Origin: Epiperipatus broadwayi
Lineage: Eukaryota > Onychophora > Udeonychophora > Euonychophora > Peripatidae
Reading direction: 5' to 3'
Length of the DNA stretch: 64,000 bases
Assembly (NCBI GenBank): GCA_028023455.1
Contig: JAQFVV010012423.1
Location: forward strand, 6,924,269 to 6,988,268
The notes under the pieces were generated by a model that was not told the DNA's origin, made no database searches, and was given only the letters and a program-made list of their open reading frames with translations. Below are positions 10,315 through 20,259 of the stretch, in pieces; position 1 is the first letter of the stretch, and every line of letters starts with the position of its first letter. The position numbers were made by a program, and so were the translations under genes.

Positions 10315-12421
10315 CAAAAATTATGGATTTCAAATTGGGCTTCTTACAAGATCACTAATAAATTTCATTTTCCAGAAACAATAAAGGCAGTTGGATTTGA
10401 TTTGATATATTCTGAAATTTCAAAGAAAATTTCATGATTACATATACCTATCTGCTTTAAAAATAAAATTTAGGAATTTCTAACTATAAAAGAATCTGTC
10501 TCCTGATTGAAATCCCTATAGACTCCATAATAATTTGCATAGTTAGATGTCCAAGAGAAAAAAAAATCATTCTTCACTATTTTTATATTATAGGTATTAT
10601 TTCAAAAACTTTTACATTGTCTAGTTTCAATTTTTAAAGAATCAAAATCATGTATTTGTAATTTTTGATTTTCAATTAAATTTAGGAAATTAAAATTTGG
10701 AAAATAATCTACACTTAGCAAATTCTTTTTTTTAACAGTAATAATAAAATTCGTCTTTATTACAAAATCAATATTCACTGTTCAAACCACCATAATGTGA
10801 TTTTTTTTTTCTCAATGTCTGCAGCTATATTTCAAATGCAAGAGTTAATTATTAATTATAAATAAGATCATAATGCAAAAGTAGAAAAAAAGTAAAATTA
10901 GTTATATATGTTTCTTTTTAAAAAATGTTTCTATTTAATTTGGAAAGTAATGTATTAAAAAAAAAAAATCCTGAACTAAAATTTTTATATGTAACTTTAC
11001 ATAAAAGTGTAGGGCATCAAAAAATTAATTCAATTACTTTGAATTAATTAATTTATGGAAACAATACTTTTATTTAAAGTTATATATGATAACCAAATTT
11101 GTGGTCCAATTTATTTTTAGAGCATTACTCATCAAATTTAAATAGATGTTTTTTTAGAAAATTATATATATTTTATTTTACAAAATTTGAATTTATCCAT
11201 ATATCCTTTCAAATTTTCAAAACCATTTATCATAAACAATATTCACTTTAAAAACTGAAAATTAATGCAATGTCACTATATTTCCAACTTGGTTCCAAAA
11301 TTATTGATTATGAAGGCAGTATTTTGAAAAAAGAAGTTCTATATAAAAAATCAAGATGTCTATTTCTAAAACACTTTTTAGCACAATAGTCATAAAATTA
11401 AATGAAAGTGTATTTTTAAAAAATATAGCGCCACCTAATGTGTATCACTCAAAATTTACTGAACCAATTTTTATGTTTTAAAATGTGGCCCACAAATAGT
11501 TAGATTGAGTACCCTAATATATTGCTTTATTTCAATTTTTTGAAATCTTTTTTTCAAATTCATTTTTACAGATAAAGAGGAAAACCATTCCTATTTAAAT
11601 GTAAATATATATGAATCAAAAAAATATATGTTCAGTGGAAGTAGTTTAAAAATCAGTTACAATATATTTTTACTTTTTTCATTAAGGCAGCATTTAAAAA
11701 AGCAAGTTTTATGTAAACAAACTGTTTTTCTTTTTATTTTAATTAACTGATCCTCAAATTAAATGAAAGCATTTGCTTAAAACATATTGTACTGTCTAAT
11801 GCATGGTCAAAACTTACTGAACTGATTTGAATGCAATTTGAAATGTGATCTATCAAAACTGTCAGACTGGAGAATTCTGAAATATTATCATCAAAACCAA
11901 ATACAAAATTTGAAGAAAATTTATTCAGTAAAAGTATGTTAAAATTACAAGATTAAACAGAAGTTTAAGTTAAACAAAAACATTTAATAATAGAAATTAT
12001 CATTCAACTATATACACAATATATATTTGAACTTTATTAAATTTGAACACAATATCTAAAGTTAAATGGAATGATTAATAATCATTCATGCATTTATTAA
12101 ATAAGCACTTATTAATATCAATAAACACTTAAAATAAAAATAAAAACCATTATTTTATAAAGTAAATACATCTTTAATGTTTGTGAAAAATATAATTTTA
12201 TTTTTGATACAAGCCTTTACTAATAATTAATCTAAAAATTATATTAAAAATATTTTTAAATAGAAAATGAATCTTCATGGGATATAAATATCAGAACAAC
12301 AAAAAAAGCTAAATTAATACTGATAAATTAGAATTTACTTATGCACATATTATAATTTAATAATATTTTACTAAATTGACAATTGAATAAAATTAAATTT
12401 TATATTAAGCTTACACATATA
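10315..12421. other. AT-rich stretch with one diverged duplication
   Basis: No gene recognised. The only structure noted is the diverged duplication at 11399-11890, given separately. Homopolymer runs of A and T are frequent. Confidence 0.45.
11399..11890. repeat. Diverged direct duplication, about 360 bp period
   Basis: The segment 11399-11525 (AAATGAAAGTG ... CCACCTAATG ... TTTACTGAACC ... AAAATGTGGCCCACAAATAG) aligns imperfectly with 11759-11890 (AAATGAAAGC ... TGTCTAATGC ... CTTACTGAACTG ... GAAATGTGATCTATCAAAAC). Divergence is high, so this is an old repeat of unknown type. Confidence 0.4.
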
Positions 12422-13277
12422 CTGTGTTCTCCCGAAAATTAAGATCTAACCAGAAAATAAGGTCTAGCATGATTTTTCAGGATGCTGATAATATAAACCC
12501 TATCCTAAATATAAGATCTAATTAAGATTGTCAGCCTGATGGATGGATTTCATTTGTCCCACATGAGAAACATATTGAATTATAAAGTAATAAATATAAC
12601 ATTCGAAACATTTACATATACACACACATTACAAGAAACATAAGAAAAGCAAAAAAACATTTCTAATTAAAGTAATAAATGTATAAATAAATTTAAACAT
12701 AGATTATTATATTTGAATAAATGTTGATCACCAAAATTATTTTGCAGGCAGACTCATAACTAATTATTTTATTAAACTTGCAAACATAATTTTACTTTTC
12801 ATTTATCAATGCGCCTTTAATTCAATCTGATATGAGAATTCCTCTTTTATCTGACATCCAACCCTATACATTGCAAATAAATCAACTTATGAAACGGAAA
12901 AAACTTATTAGTAGCAGGCAACCTTAGTTCACAAATTAATCAAGCTAGCTTAACATCTCATCAATTATTTTAAATTAAATACTACTAATTTCAACACATA
13001 AAATAACTTTTAAAATTTTCATATATAATGAGAATGATCTGTAATATGATTATAATCCTGTGACATATTCAAGCAATAGCAAAAGTTCTTTTTGCACTGT
13101 TGAAATTGGTAATAATGAATAAATGTAGATTTTTATTTATGAATATACATTTCTGTACTTGAATAAATGTATATTTTTGTACATGAAAAAAATAAGCTCC
13201 CATGAAATAAGCCCTAAGCTATCTTTTGTTACAAAAATTAATATAAGATCCAGTCTTATTTTCAGGAAAACACGGTG
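12422..13277. mobile_element. TA-flanked mariner-type MITE
   Basis: The left end CTGTGTTCTCCCGAAAATTA and the complement of the right end (CACCGTGTTTTCCTGAAAAT) form imperfect terminal inverted repeats with TA outside both. Subterminal blocks AAGATCTAACC/AATAAGGTCTAGC and AATAAGCCCTAAGC/AATATAAGATCCAG repeat the same theme. This end structure resembles a widespread Tc1/mariner-type non-autonomous family that I recognise from other animal genomes, though I cannot name it with certainty. The interior is AT-rich and non-coding. Confidence 0.6.
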
Positions 13278-14689
13278 TATATATATATATATAATTACAT
13301 GTAGAATACTGTTAATCCAGAACCTTCAAATTATCTAGAAACTTTCAAATCAACATGAAGTTTCAAAAATATGCAGATTCTAATTTGCACAATGCAAGTG
13401 TGTGGTGACAAAAAAAAAGTGCCATATACATTAATATATTTTTTATCATGATCAATTAATTCAATAAACATCATCTGGTGCTTATCAGCAAGCATCTTTA
13501 ACAATGCATAAGATAATTGTTAAAAAAATTAGATCAAACAATTTCCATTCTTAACCTGTGTGAATTACATGGTTTCTAAAACTATGTTATATAAATAAAA
13601 ATAATCCACAATTTTTTATATAATTAATCACTACTACTAGTTCATTGATAATACAAATGGTTAAAATAAAAATTATGACAATAAAAGCTAACATCTAGGT
13701 TATATTAAAAAATGATAATTTACATATTATGAATATAACAATAAAAGTGCTATTTGTAAAATTTATGTCATGATTGTTTATATAATTCAATATATATAAA
13801 AAAATAAAATCTCAGTTCAGTACATAATGTTTCTTACTTTAATTATACAATTCATGTATTGTAACATAGCAAAAAAAAAAAATTCATTATTGACAATTTG
13901 AGCAAGAAATAGTACTTTTATTAATGCAATGAAGATATCAGGAAAAAACTCAAGCAGAATACAAAGCTACAATTTTTTTTATAAAAAAAAAATATAAATT
14001 TTGTTCAATTAATTGGTAACTTGGTATTAGAGGTGCGATGAAGCCTAGGGGAAAAAGGCCTTTTCACACCCACAATAAATGTGTAATGTCACGATGATCA
14101 AATTGAAACAAAATAATCCCTACATGACAAAATGTGTTTTTTTCTTATCAACTCTATCTTTTTATTTTTGCAATACTTCGACATTTTCAGTTATTGTCTA
14201 GATTTATTTCTGACAAAAACATGACCGCGGATTATCAGTAAAACAGTCATTGACTGGAATATTAAAAATAAGGACGTCTTTATAGCAATACTTAACAATA
14301 TAAAAGAAATTTTTCCGCCAGGATAAATAAAAACATAATAAAAGTATAATAATTAATATGTTTGTTTTTTTTTTTTTGGAGTTTTGTTTTTATTTCTGTA
14401 TAAAAAAAAGTTTATTACCAATAATATAAAAATCCAGCACCCTTTGCAATGATGTGGCATATTTTCGGAGGAAATTTTTTTTACTGTACATCTCCATTTT
14501 GTATGGTTATATTATATGTGAAAAATATAGTTTTAACGTGTAAATTCCTGTTATACATTACATGGTAAGTATCACAGAAATATAGTTAATGTATTTTTAT
14601 AAAAATTACTTAAAAATCAAAATGATTTACTGTTTGTTTGGTACATATTTAAAGTAGCAATTTTTTTGATTAATGGCATCATCATTGTA
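13278..14689. other. AT-rich stretch, nothing recognised
   Basis: A/T-rich sequence with long homopolymers (for example near 13871, 13974 and 14366). No ORF, repeat copy or RNA signature supported. Confidence 0.45.
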
Positions 14690-15085
14690 AGATCGCAAAT
14701 CATATTTAATTTTTATTTATAATGTCGTTCTATAAAAGTTGTTAAGTGTAAAAAGTCGCAATATTTCTTTAAATTCCGTTCTTAAAAGTTGTTGAAAGTC
14801 ATACATATTTGAATGCATTCGCAAATCACATTTAATTTTTATTCATAATGTCGTTCTTAAAAGCTGTTAATGTAAAGTCACAATATTTCTTTAAATTTCG
14901 TTCTTAAAAGTTGTTGAAAGTCATTCATATTTCAAAGTCGTACATATTTGAATGCATTCGCAAATCACATTTAATTTTTATTTATAATGTCGTTCTTAAA
15001 ATTTGTTAGTGTAAAAAAAGCAATATTTCTTTACATTTCGTTCTTAAAAGTTGTTCCCAATCGTACATATTTGAACGCATTTGTT
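14690..15085 (+). repeat. Tandem repeat, about 125-145 bp unit, three copies
   Basis: The unit begins with GCAAATCACATTTAATTTTT, contains AATGTCGTTCTTAAAAG and a second CGTTCTTAAAAGTTGTT, and ends with CATATTTGAATGCATT. Copies start near 14694, 14820 and 14960. The middle copy has an extra block repeating CATATTTCAAAGTCGTACATATTT. Divergence between copies is low to moderate. The 60-codon ORF across 14987-15169 is a by-product of the repeat. Confidence 0.8.
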
Positions 15086-15147
15086 ATTGAAAATTATATA
15101 TATTTATTATGTTTTACTATTTTTTTACATTTAGTTATTTTTAGTCC

Positions 15148-15349
15148 TGCAACGCGGAGCATGTATTAGACCTAGTGCGCCTGTCGCATTCGCATCAGCC
15201 TCCCGATAACTTTGTAATTCTTGCCAAAATACCATGTACAAGATCCGTGTACACGTTATTTTGGTCAAATCACAAGATTACAAAGTTATCAGCGCATTGA
15301 TACAAATGTGAACAAATGCACTAGATCTAATACATGCTCCATGTCGCAG
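15148..15349. repeat. Palindromic foldback element, copy 2
   Basis: The outer arms GGAGCATGTATTAGACCTAG and CTAGATCTAATACATGCTCC are near-perfect reverse complements. The inner arms GATAACTTTGTAAT and ATTACAAAGTTATC are perfect, with CATGTACA and GTGTACACGTTATTTTGG in the middle. Copy 1 at 184-378 shares the inner arms and the centre but has different outer arms. This suggests either capture of flanking sequence into the palindrome or variable outer domains. Confidence 0.7.
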
Positions 15350-15698
15350 CATTTACATATTTTAAATTATATAATTTTTTTGTTTTCTTTCAATTTAGAA
15401 TATTAAATGTTTTCTAATGTTTAGTTAAGATTTATTTATTTTTTGAGCTATGTTTTTCCTAATCATTTATGTAAAATCATGAATTTGAAAACTTTCTCAA
15501 AACATTTTTAAATCAATCATTAAGCTATCATAAATTATACACCAAAAATTATAATTTCTATTGTGCAAATATTGATGAAAAAGTTGAATTATCAAAAAAT
15601 CACATTAAAATGTTTTCCAGTAATAATATTAATAATAAACAGCCACTCATAAATTACTCCAAGAGAAAAAAAAAGAAGACAAAAAGAAAAAAAAATCT
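15350..15698. other. Short AT-rich gap
   Basis: Contains no recognised feature. The A/G-rich tract just before 15699 (AAGAGAAAAAAAAAGAAGAC) lies at the 3' side of the minus-strand LINE but is on the wrong strand for a simple poly(A) tail. Confidence 0.4.
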
Positions 15699-16164
15699 CT
15701 AGAAAGGGGTTTTGCAATGACTATACAAACCAATCCATGAACTGTAAATGTTTAATTGAAATTTTATAGTTTTAATTTCATTAGCAGAAATCTTATTTTT
15801 AAAAATCCTTCCAACACCACATTTAATTGTAGCTCTCCAATATATTCTATTATCTGCCATATTTTCCCAATAGAAATAATTGGCATTGCACTTCTTTATA
15901 ATGTCTCTGAGATAAACCATGCTCAAGTTCATCATAAAAGACCTTTTTAGGAAGTCTTCCATTTTTCATTCATTTTATATGTCTAATCCAAGGAAGATGC
16001 AATTTTATAATAATGAACTCTATAGTACCACATCCAGGAAGTTGAAAAATATATTGATTGCTTTTATAATCTTGACATTGTAATTTTAATATTTTATAGA
16101 GCATCCTTAAATGAAATTTTTCTAGAATGTTTAAAATAACAGCTCTATAAACAGGTGACTTCAT
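15699..16164 (-). pseudogene. LINE ORF2 C-terminal region
   Basis: Two adjoining minus-strand frames (16164-15970 and 15962-15699) carry the conserved downstream part of this LINE protein. LEKFHLRMLYKILKLQCQDY is followed by PGCGTIEFIIIK and LPWIRHI, then by NYFYWENMADNRIYWRATIK, which corresponds to the W-E-x-x-A-x-x-R-x-x-W-R motif. In intact relatives this segment lies after the RT thumb and its biochemical role is not well defined. The frame break near 15965 shows decay. It directly follows the RT remnant upstream on the same strand. Confidence 0.75.
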
Positions 16165-16179
16165 TACAATAGTTATTTC

Positions 16180-16727
16180 TCTGTGATGAAAGACAATCTT
16201 TTAATTTGTTAAAAGCAGCACATTGAAACTCTGTATTGTACTCCATTTTTTAACTTGTAAAACTACTAAAATATTTAAACTGTTTTACATTCTCAAATTA
16301 GTAATCATTCAAATTACAAGTTGCTGAAGATTTTTCTTATTGGGTTTTTTTGAATATTAATTAATAAACCAAAGTCTTTATATGAATTATATGCAGCATT
16401 CAAAATATTAAGTACATTCTGTATATCATCTATTGAATTGGAAAAAATAACACAATCACCAGTATATTGTAAATCCATAACCCAAAATGAAATTCTTATT
16501 TTTCCCTTTCAACTGATGTTAACTAAAAATTCTATCATCAAACCTATATCACATCTTGATGTGTGTTTCATTAAGTTATCCACAAACAATTCCAAGGACC
16601 ACTATTAAAAATTGAAAACAATGTTGGAATAAGTACATTCCTTGTTTAATACCAGTTTTCATTTCAAATACCTGATTTTTCATCTAGTCCTCTTGTTCCA
16701 TCATGGAGAAACTGTTTAATATAAATA
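16180..16727 (-). pseudogene. LINE reverse transcriptase, distal half
   Basis: Minus-strand frames show FLHDGTRGLDEKSG near 16710, matching the H-D-G-M-R-G motif of this group, then a decayed K-Q-G block (RNVLIPTLFSIF). The catalytic region follows as LQYTGDCVIFSNSIDDIQNV near 16450, where the family has LQYADD. The second aspartate context is therefore changed (YTGD) and polymerase activity is lost. It continues into LNAAYNSYKDFGLLINIQK, equivalent to the conserved G-L-x-I-N-x-x-K motif. The N-terminal half of the same RT lies beyond the PLE insertion at 17690-18240. Confidence 0.7.
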
Positions 16728-17685
16728 AATAAATGTAATAAGCGTGCTTATACTCAATTATAGAGAAGCGTGTTATTTCTATAAATTAAATACGGCTTAG
16801 CACTTTCAAGAACTTATGGCGTTCTCATATTCATAGCAAGATGAACTATAATCATAATGGAAAGATGAGTATAATTGTACATATTTGAAGAGATTAAAAT
16901 TTATTTAAATTTGATGTTAAATATTTAAATTGGAGCTCTATTTTTTTGGATAGAAAAGGATGAGTCTCTATAGTTGATAGCATTTGTATTATTGGTTATA
17001 TAGCAAGCTTCCTTTATTTTTCTCTTTTGAATCATTTTGTTCGATGTATTGGATGATTACATAGGAGGAGATAAATTTATATAACATCTTTTGATGCTTA
17101 AGAAATATAAAGCTATGTTCTGCACTCCACCACCCATCCCCCCTTCACTTAATAGAGTACTGAATAACTCCAAAGATAGGCTTGAAACTGAACTTACACC
17201 TAGCACCATTTACAAAAGTAAATGCCCCCAAAGAAGATGTCAATCAATCTATTATGGGGAATCCCAAGCATCCTTAAACCTATACACCTTTCCCAGTAGC
17301 AATACTTAAGCAAAAGAGACTCAGACAAACCAGAACATAACTCTATATTCCTTAAGCACCAAAAGGTGATAGTACATCAATTCATCCCCTTCTACACAAA
17401 ACATCCAATACACTGAACAAAATGACTCAAAGAGAAAAATAAGGGAGGCTTGCTATATAGCTAATAATACAAATGCTATCAACCGTAGAGACTCATCTTT
17501 CTCTCTGTCCAAAAAATGGACACTCTAATTTAAATAAATTTTAATCTCTTCAAATATATACAATTACACTCATCTTTGAGAATGCCATAAGTTCTCAAAA
17601 GCACTAAGCTGTATTTAATTTATAGAAATAATAAACTTCTAGATAGTTGCGTATAAATGCACTTATTACATTTATCACATAGAAG
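16728..17685. mobile_element. PLE insertion with inverted terminal copy
   Basis: A plus-strand GIY-YIG endonuclease remnant (17091-17528) is followed by about 155 bp of 3' sequence. The complement of its last part, from TTATTTTTCTCTTTGA through GCATTTGTATTATT to TATTTCTATAAATTAAATAC, appears at 16750-17080, so the two ends form an inverted repeat of about 300 bp. Similar inverted terminal copies occur in the 37-40 kb PLE cluster. The insertion splits the RT domain of the minus-strand LINE and must be younger than it. Confidence 0.7.
17091..17528 (+). pseudogene. PLE GIY-YIG endonuclease, frameshifted
   Basis: The first 72 codons (17091-17309) read PSLNRVLNNSKDRLETELTP, then IYKSKCPQRRCQSIYYGESQ, a degenerate GIY-YIG core with a CxxxxC pair. 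The frame then breaks. Alternate frames continue FLKHQKV and EQNDSKREKIREACYIAN, ending INRRDSSFSLSKKWTL and a stop at 17526-17528. The same ending is seen in the better-preserved copy at 23220-23756. In PLEs this domain nicks target DNA for reverse transcription. The preceding RT domain is absent, so this is a 5'-truncated copy. Confidence 0.7.
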
Positions 17686-17689
17686 AAGT

Positions 17690-18240
17690 ATAGAATTAAT
17701 GCCATTAATATGAATACATTTACATGGCAAAGTAATTTTAAACAATCCAATAGAACTGCCCTATTAACTGAATCAAATGTCCAGATCAAATCAATAAAAG
17801 CAATACCGTATATAAATCACTCCTTGGTTCCTAACATTTTTCTTGCATTTGTCTGATAACAAAAACCATGTAGATAGTGGTTCTTCATTCCCTAAAACCA
17901 CATGAAGTCTCTGCTGATGATTGGAAATACCTATTCAACAAAATCTGTGATAGTACTTTTGCTGTAGATGATAATAATAATTGACAATAGTTTCTAAAAT
18001 CTTGTCTATTCCCTTTTTAAAAATTGGAAAATATAAGCATCCTTCATTTTATAAGACACACTTCACTGAAACATACATCACCCAAAATTCCAATAATTTT
18101 GAATCTAACACATCACCGTAATTTAAAACCTCCAGATATTTCATCAGGACCTACAATCTCTCAATTTTTAAAATTGAAGAGCTGTTTTGACTTCACTAAG
18201 TTGGGTATCTTTGTCTAAATTAAATGATTACCTAAAATAA
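17690..18240 (-). pseudogene. LINE reverse transcriptase, proximal half
   Basis: On the minus strand VGPDEIS (near 18145) corresponds to the K-A-x-G-P-D-G-I motif. RNYCQLLLSSTAKVLSQILL (about 17990-17930) is the N-Y-R-x-I-S-L-L-x-x-x-x-K motif. SCGF is the remnant of the Q-C-G-F-R motif. FIDLIWTFDSVNRAVLLDCL (about 17780-17720) is RT motif A with its catalytic Asp and the conserved F-D. Stops and frameshifts separate these blocks. The frame runs into the PLE palindrome at about 17685 and resumes at 16727. Confidence 0.75.
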
Positions 18241-18406
18241 ATATATCATTAAAAGTCTTCATCTCAACTCTTGTATCATTTGTTCAAAATATCATTGTCA
18301 TCATATAAAAGTGTCATTTCTGGATTTACAAGGATGTTGCTTTCAATATATCAAAAAACATCTAGAATGACCACGATCAACAAATGTATCTTCTTTGCAG
18401 CTTTAA

Positions 18407-19160
18407 CACTTTGCATGCCCGATTCGTTTAAAAACAAAGTGGCTTGACGTCACTCTAAATCGGTCAATTTTTGTACTACGATTACGATTTTGGGCTCTTA
18501 TTAAAGATTAAAAAAAGTTCTGTAAGATGCTGCCCTCTCTTGAATTATTTTACAAGTAAAAAATCAATAAAAATAGCCTTATACGTCAAACAAAAAAAAA
18601 AAATAATGCCCCTTCTTAAATCTTATTGGCTATTAAATTTTGACAACAAAGGAAATGGCTGCCAAAAAGTAGAGAGTTACGATATGTTTTTGTATTATTT
18701 CGAAAATGATAAACAAATGTTTTAGACCATTTTAATAGTATTTTTTGACAAATTATAAATTATTTTGATAAAATATGCTAAAAATAAAATTATTTTGGAA
18801 AAATAGTTAAGACTTTTAACAAGAATTATTTGTTTTTTCTGCAACTAAAATTGGTAAAGAAAATCACGTCGTTAGCAAAACGTTTTGATTGATAAGATTT
18901 TGTTTTACATTTTCCACTAGCGAAAATTTATATAATTATATAATAACAATTTATTTTTGAATAAATTTTCATTCATTTTCATAATCTAACAAATTATTAA
19001 TATACTTTTTTACAAACAAAACTAAAGTGAATATAATATTAAAAGATGAATATATTTTGATGTTTGAGTTTGCAAATTGCCACTTGACTTTGTCAATTTA
19101 CCAATTAAAAGTTTCCACTTTTACCTCATTCGGCCAATGAAATAATCAGCACTCTAAAGG
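18407..19160. mobile_element. piggyBac-like MITE (TTAA flanks)
   Basis: TTAA occurs immediately outside both ends (18403-18406 and 19161-19164), the target duplication typical of piggyBac elements. The left end CACTTTGCATGC and the complement of the right end CCTTTAGAGTGC form short, imperfect inverted repeats. The 754 bp interior has an 84-codon open stretch (18471-18725) with no transposase motif. It sits inside the minus-strand LINE between the endonuclease and RT parts, so it inserted after that LINE. Since TTAA is common in AT-rich DNA, the interruption of the LINE is the stronger evidence. Confidence 0.55.
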
Positions 19161-19639
19161 TTAATCCACAGATTATTTTTAAGCCTTCTGCTCAGTTGTT
19201 AAACTTCTGTTTTCAGATCTCTATATATATTATGAATCACATCAATTCATTATTCTGCCAAAACAGAAAATACATTTCCTTTTAATCAAATCATTAATAA
19301 GATTATTGTCAGAAAACCAGTCATGATCTTTAGTGAATCCATAATATATTCATTTCATGTTTCAGTAATGACAAACCTGAAGATCCAAAATTAACAATTT
19401 TAGTATTTAATAGTTATTAAGATTTATTAATATAACAGAATGAACATCAATTTTGAGGTAAATATGATTGGAATATTTACTTTTTAATTCAACTATCATT
19501 TTAATCTGCACAAACCTATAATCTGTTTAATAATCTAGGCTTGTAACTGCTCATGTAACCTAAACTCTTGTATTTCGACGTCTAACTATAATGCAATCTA
19601 TTAAATATTGTTTAGAGCATGAATGCATCCATGTTGACT

Positions 19640-20130
19640 TATAATTTTTTTAAAAAAAAAAACAGAGTTTGTGATTCAATTCATGTGATGTGCAAAAATT
19701 CAATAACAACTAAACTTAACATGTTCATTAAATTCTCCAAATGATATTGCTGTAATAATGCTATCCAACAAAAAATAAAAGCTTTCCTTCTCTGAATTTA
19801 AAATTGGAGTATAAACACTAATAAAGTGAGCACTAATATCATTGTTCAAAGGTAAGTTTTAACACCATTAGCCTTATATTAATACAGTGAGGAATTACAA
19901 TAATAGAAAATATTACATTAAGATTTTACAACAAATCCAATACCATGTATTCTTTCACTGACTGATCTCTTTCCATAAAAATTTGTATCCAACCACCTGT
20001 TCTATTAGACTTCCTTCCTTTGGAAGATGAGTTTCATTAAACAATTACATCAACTTTAAATCTTGATAGCTCTTTAGTTATGAGTCCAGTCCTCTGTTCT
20101 GACCTCAAAGAGTTTGTATCAAGTAATATT
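19640..20130 (-). pseudogene. LINE endonuclease domain
   Basis: Minus-strand frames give SEQRTGLITKELSRFKVDVI, LNETHLPKEGSLIEQVVGYK, FLWKERSVSERIHGIGFVVK and SVYTPILNSEKESFYFLLD. They match the start of the apurinic-like endonuclease of this LINE group: E-R-R-T-x-L-I-x-x-E-L, then S-E-T-R/H with the catalytic Glu in ETHLP, then the A-Y-A-P box. The G-E-F-N-E block near 19735 corresponds to the G-D-F-N-A motif. The domain is complete enough to recognise but broken by several stops and frame changes. Confidence 0.72.
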
Positions 20131-20259
20131 AGCAGCAAAACCAACATTTTGACTAATAATTTTCTCATCAGATTATCCAATATTCAATTACAAAATTAAT
20201 TCATTTCCTTTTTAGAAGACTGTTTAATTTGGTCTTTTATATACATATTTGTTAGTGCT

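Larger units (their letters stand above)
15699..20250 (-). mobile_element. CR1/Jockey-like LINE, decayed and doubly interrupted
   Basis: Reading the minus strand gives the order expected for a non-LTR retrotransposon: an apurinic-type endonuclease domain (about 20130-19640), a reverse transcriptase (18240-17690 and 16727-16180) and a C-terminal region (16164-15699). The RT is split by a PLE palindrome at 16728-17685, and the endonuclease and RT are separated by a TTAA-flanked MITE at 18407-19160. Removing both restores the domain order. The N-terminal wording (QRTGLITKELSRFKVDVI) and C-terminal wording (GCGTIE, WRATIKCG) match a LINE group common in animal genomes. Many stops and frameshifts show it is dead. 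Confidence 0.8.
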
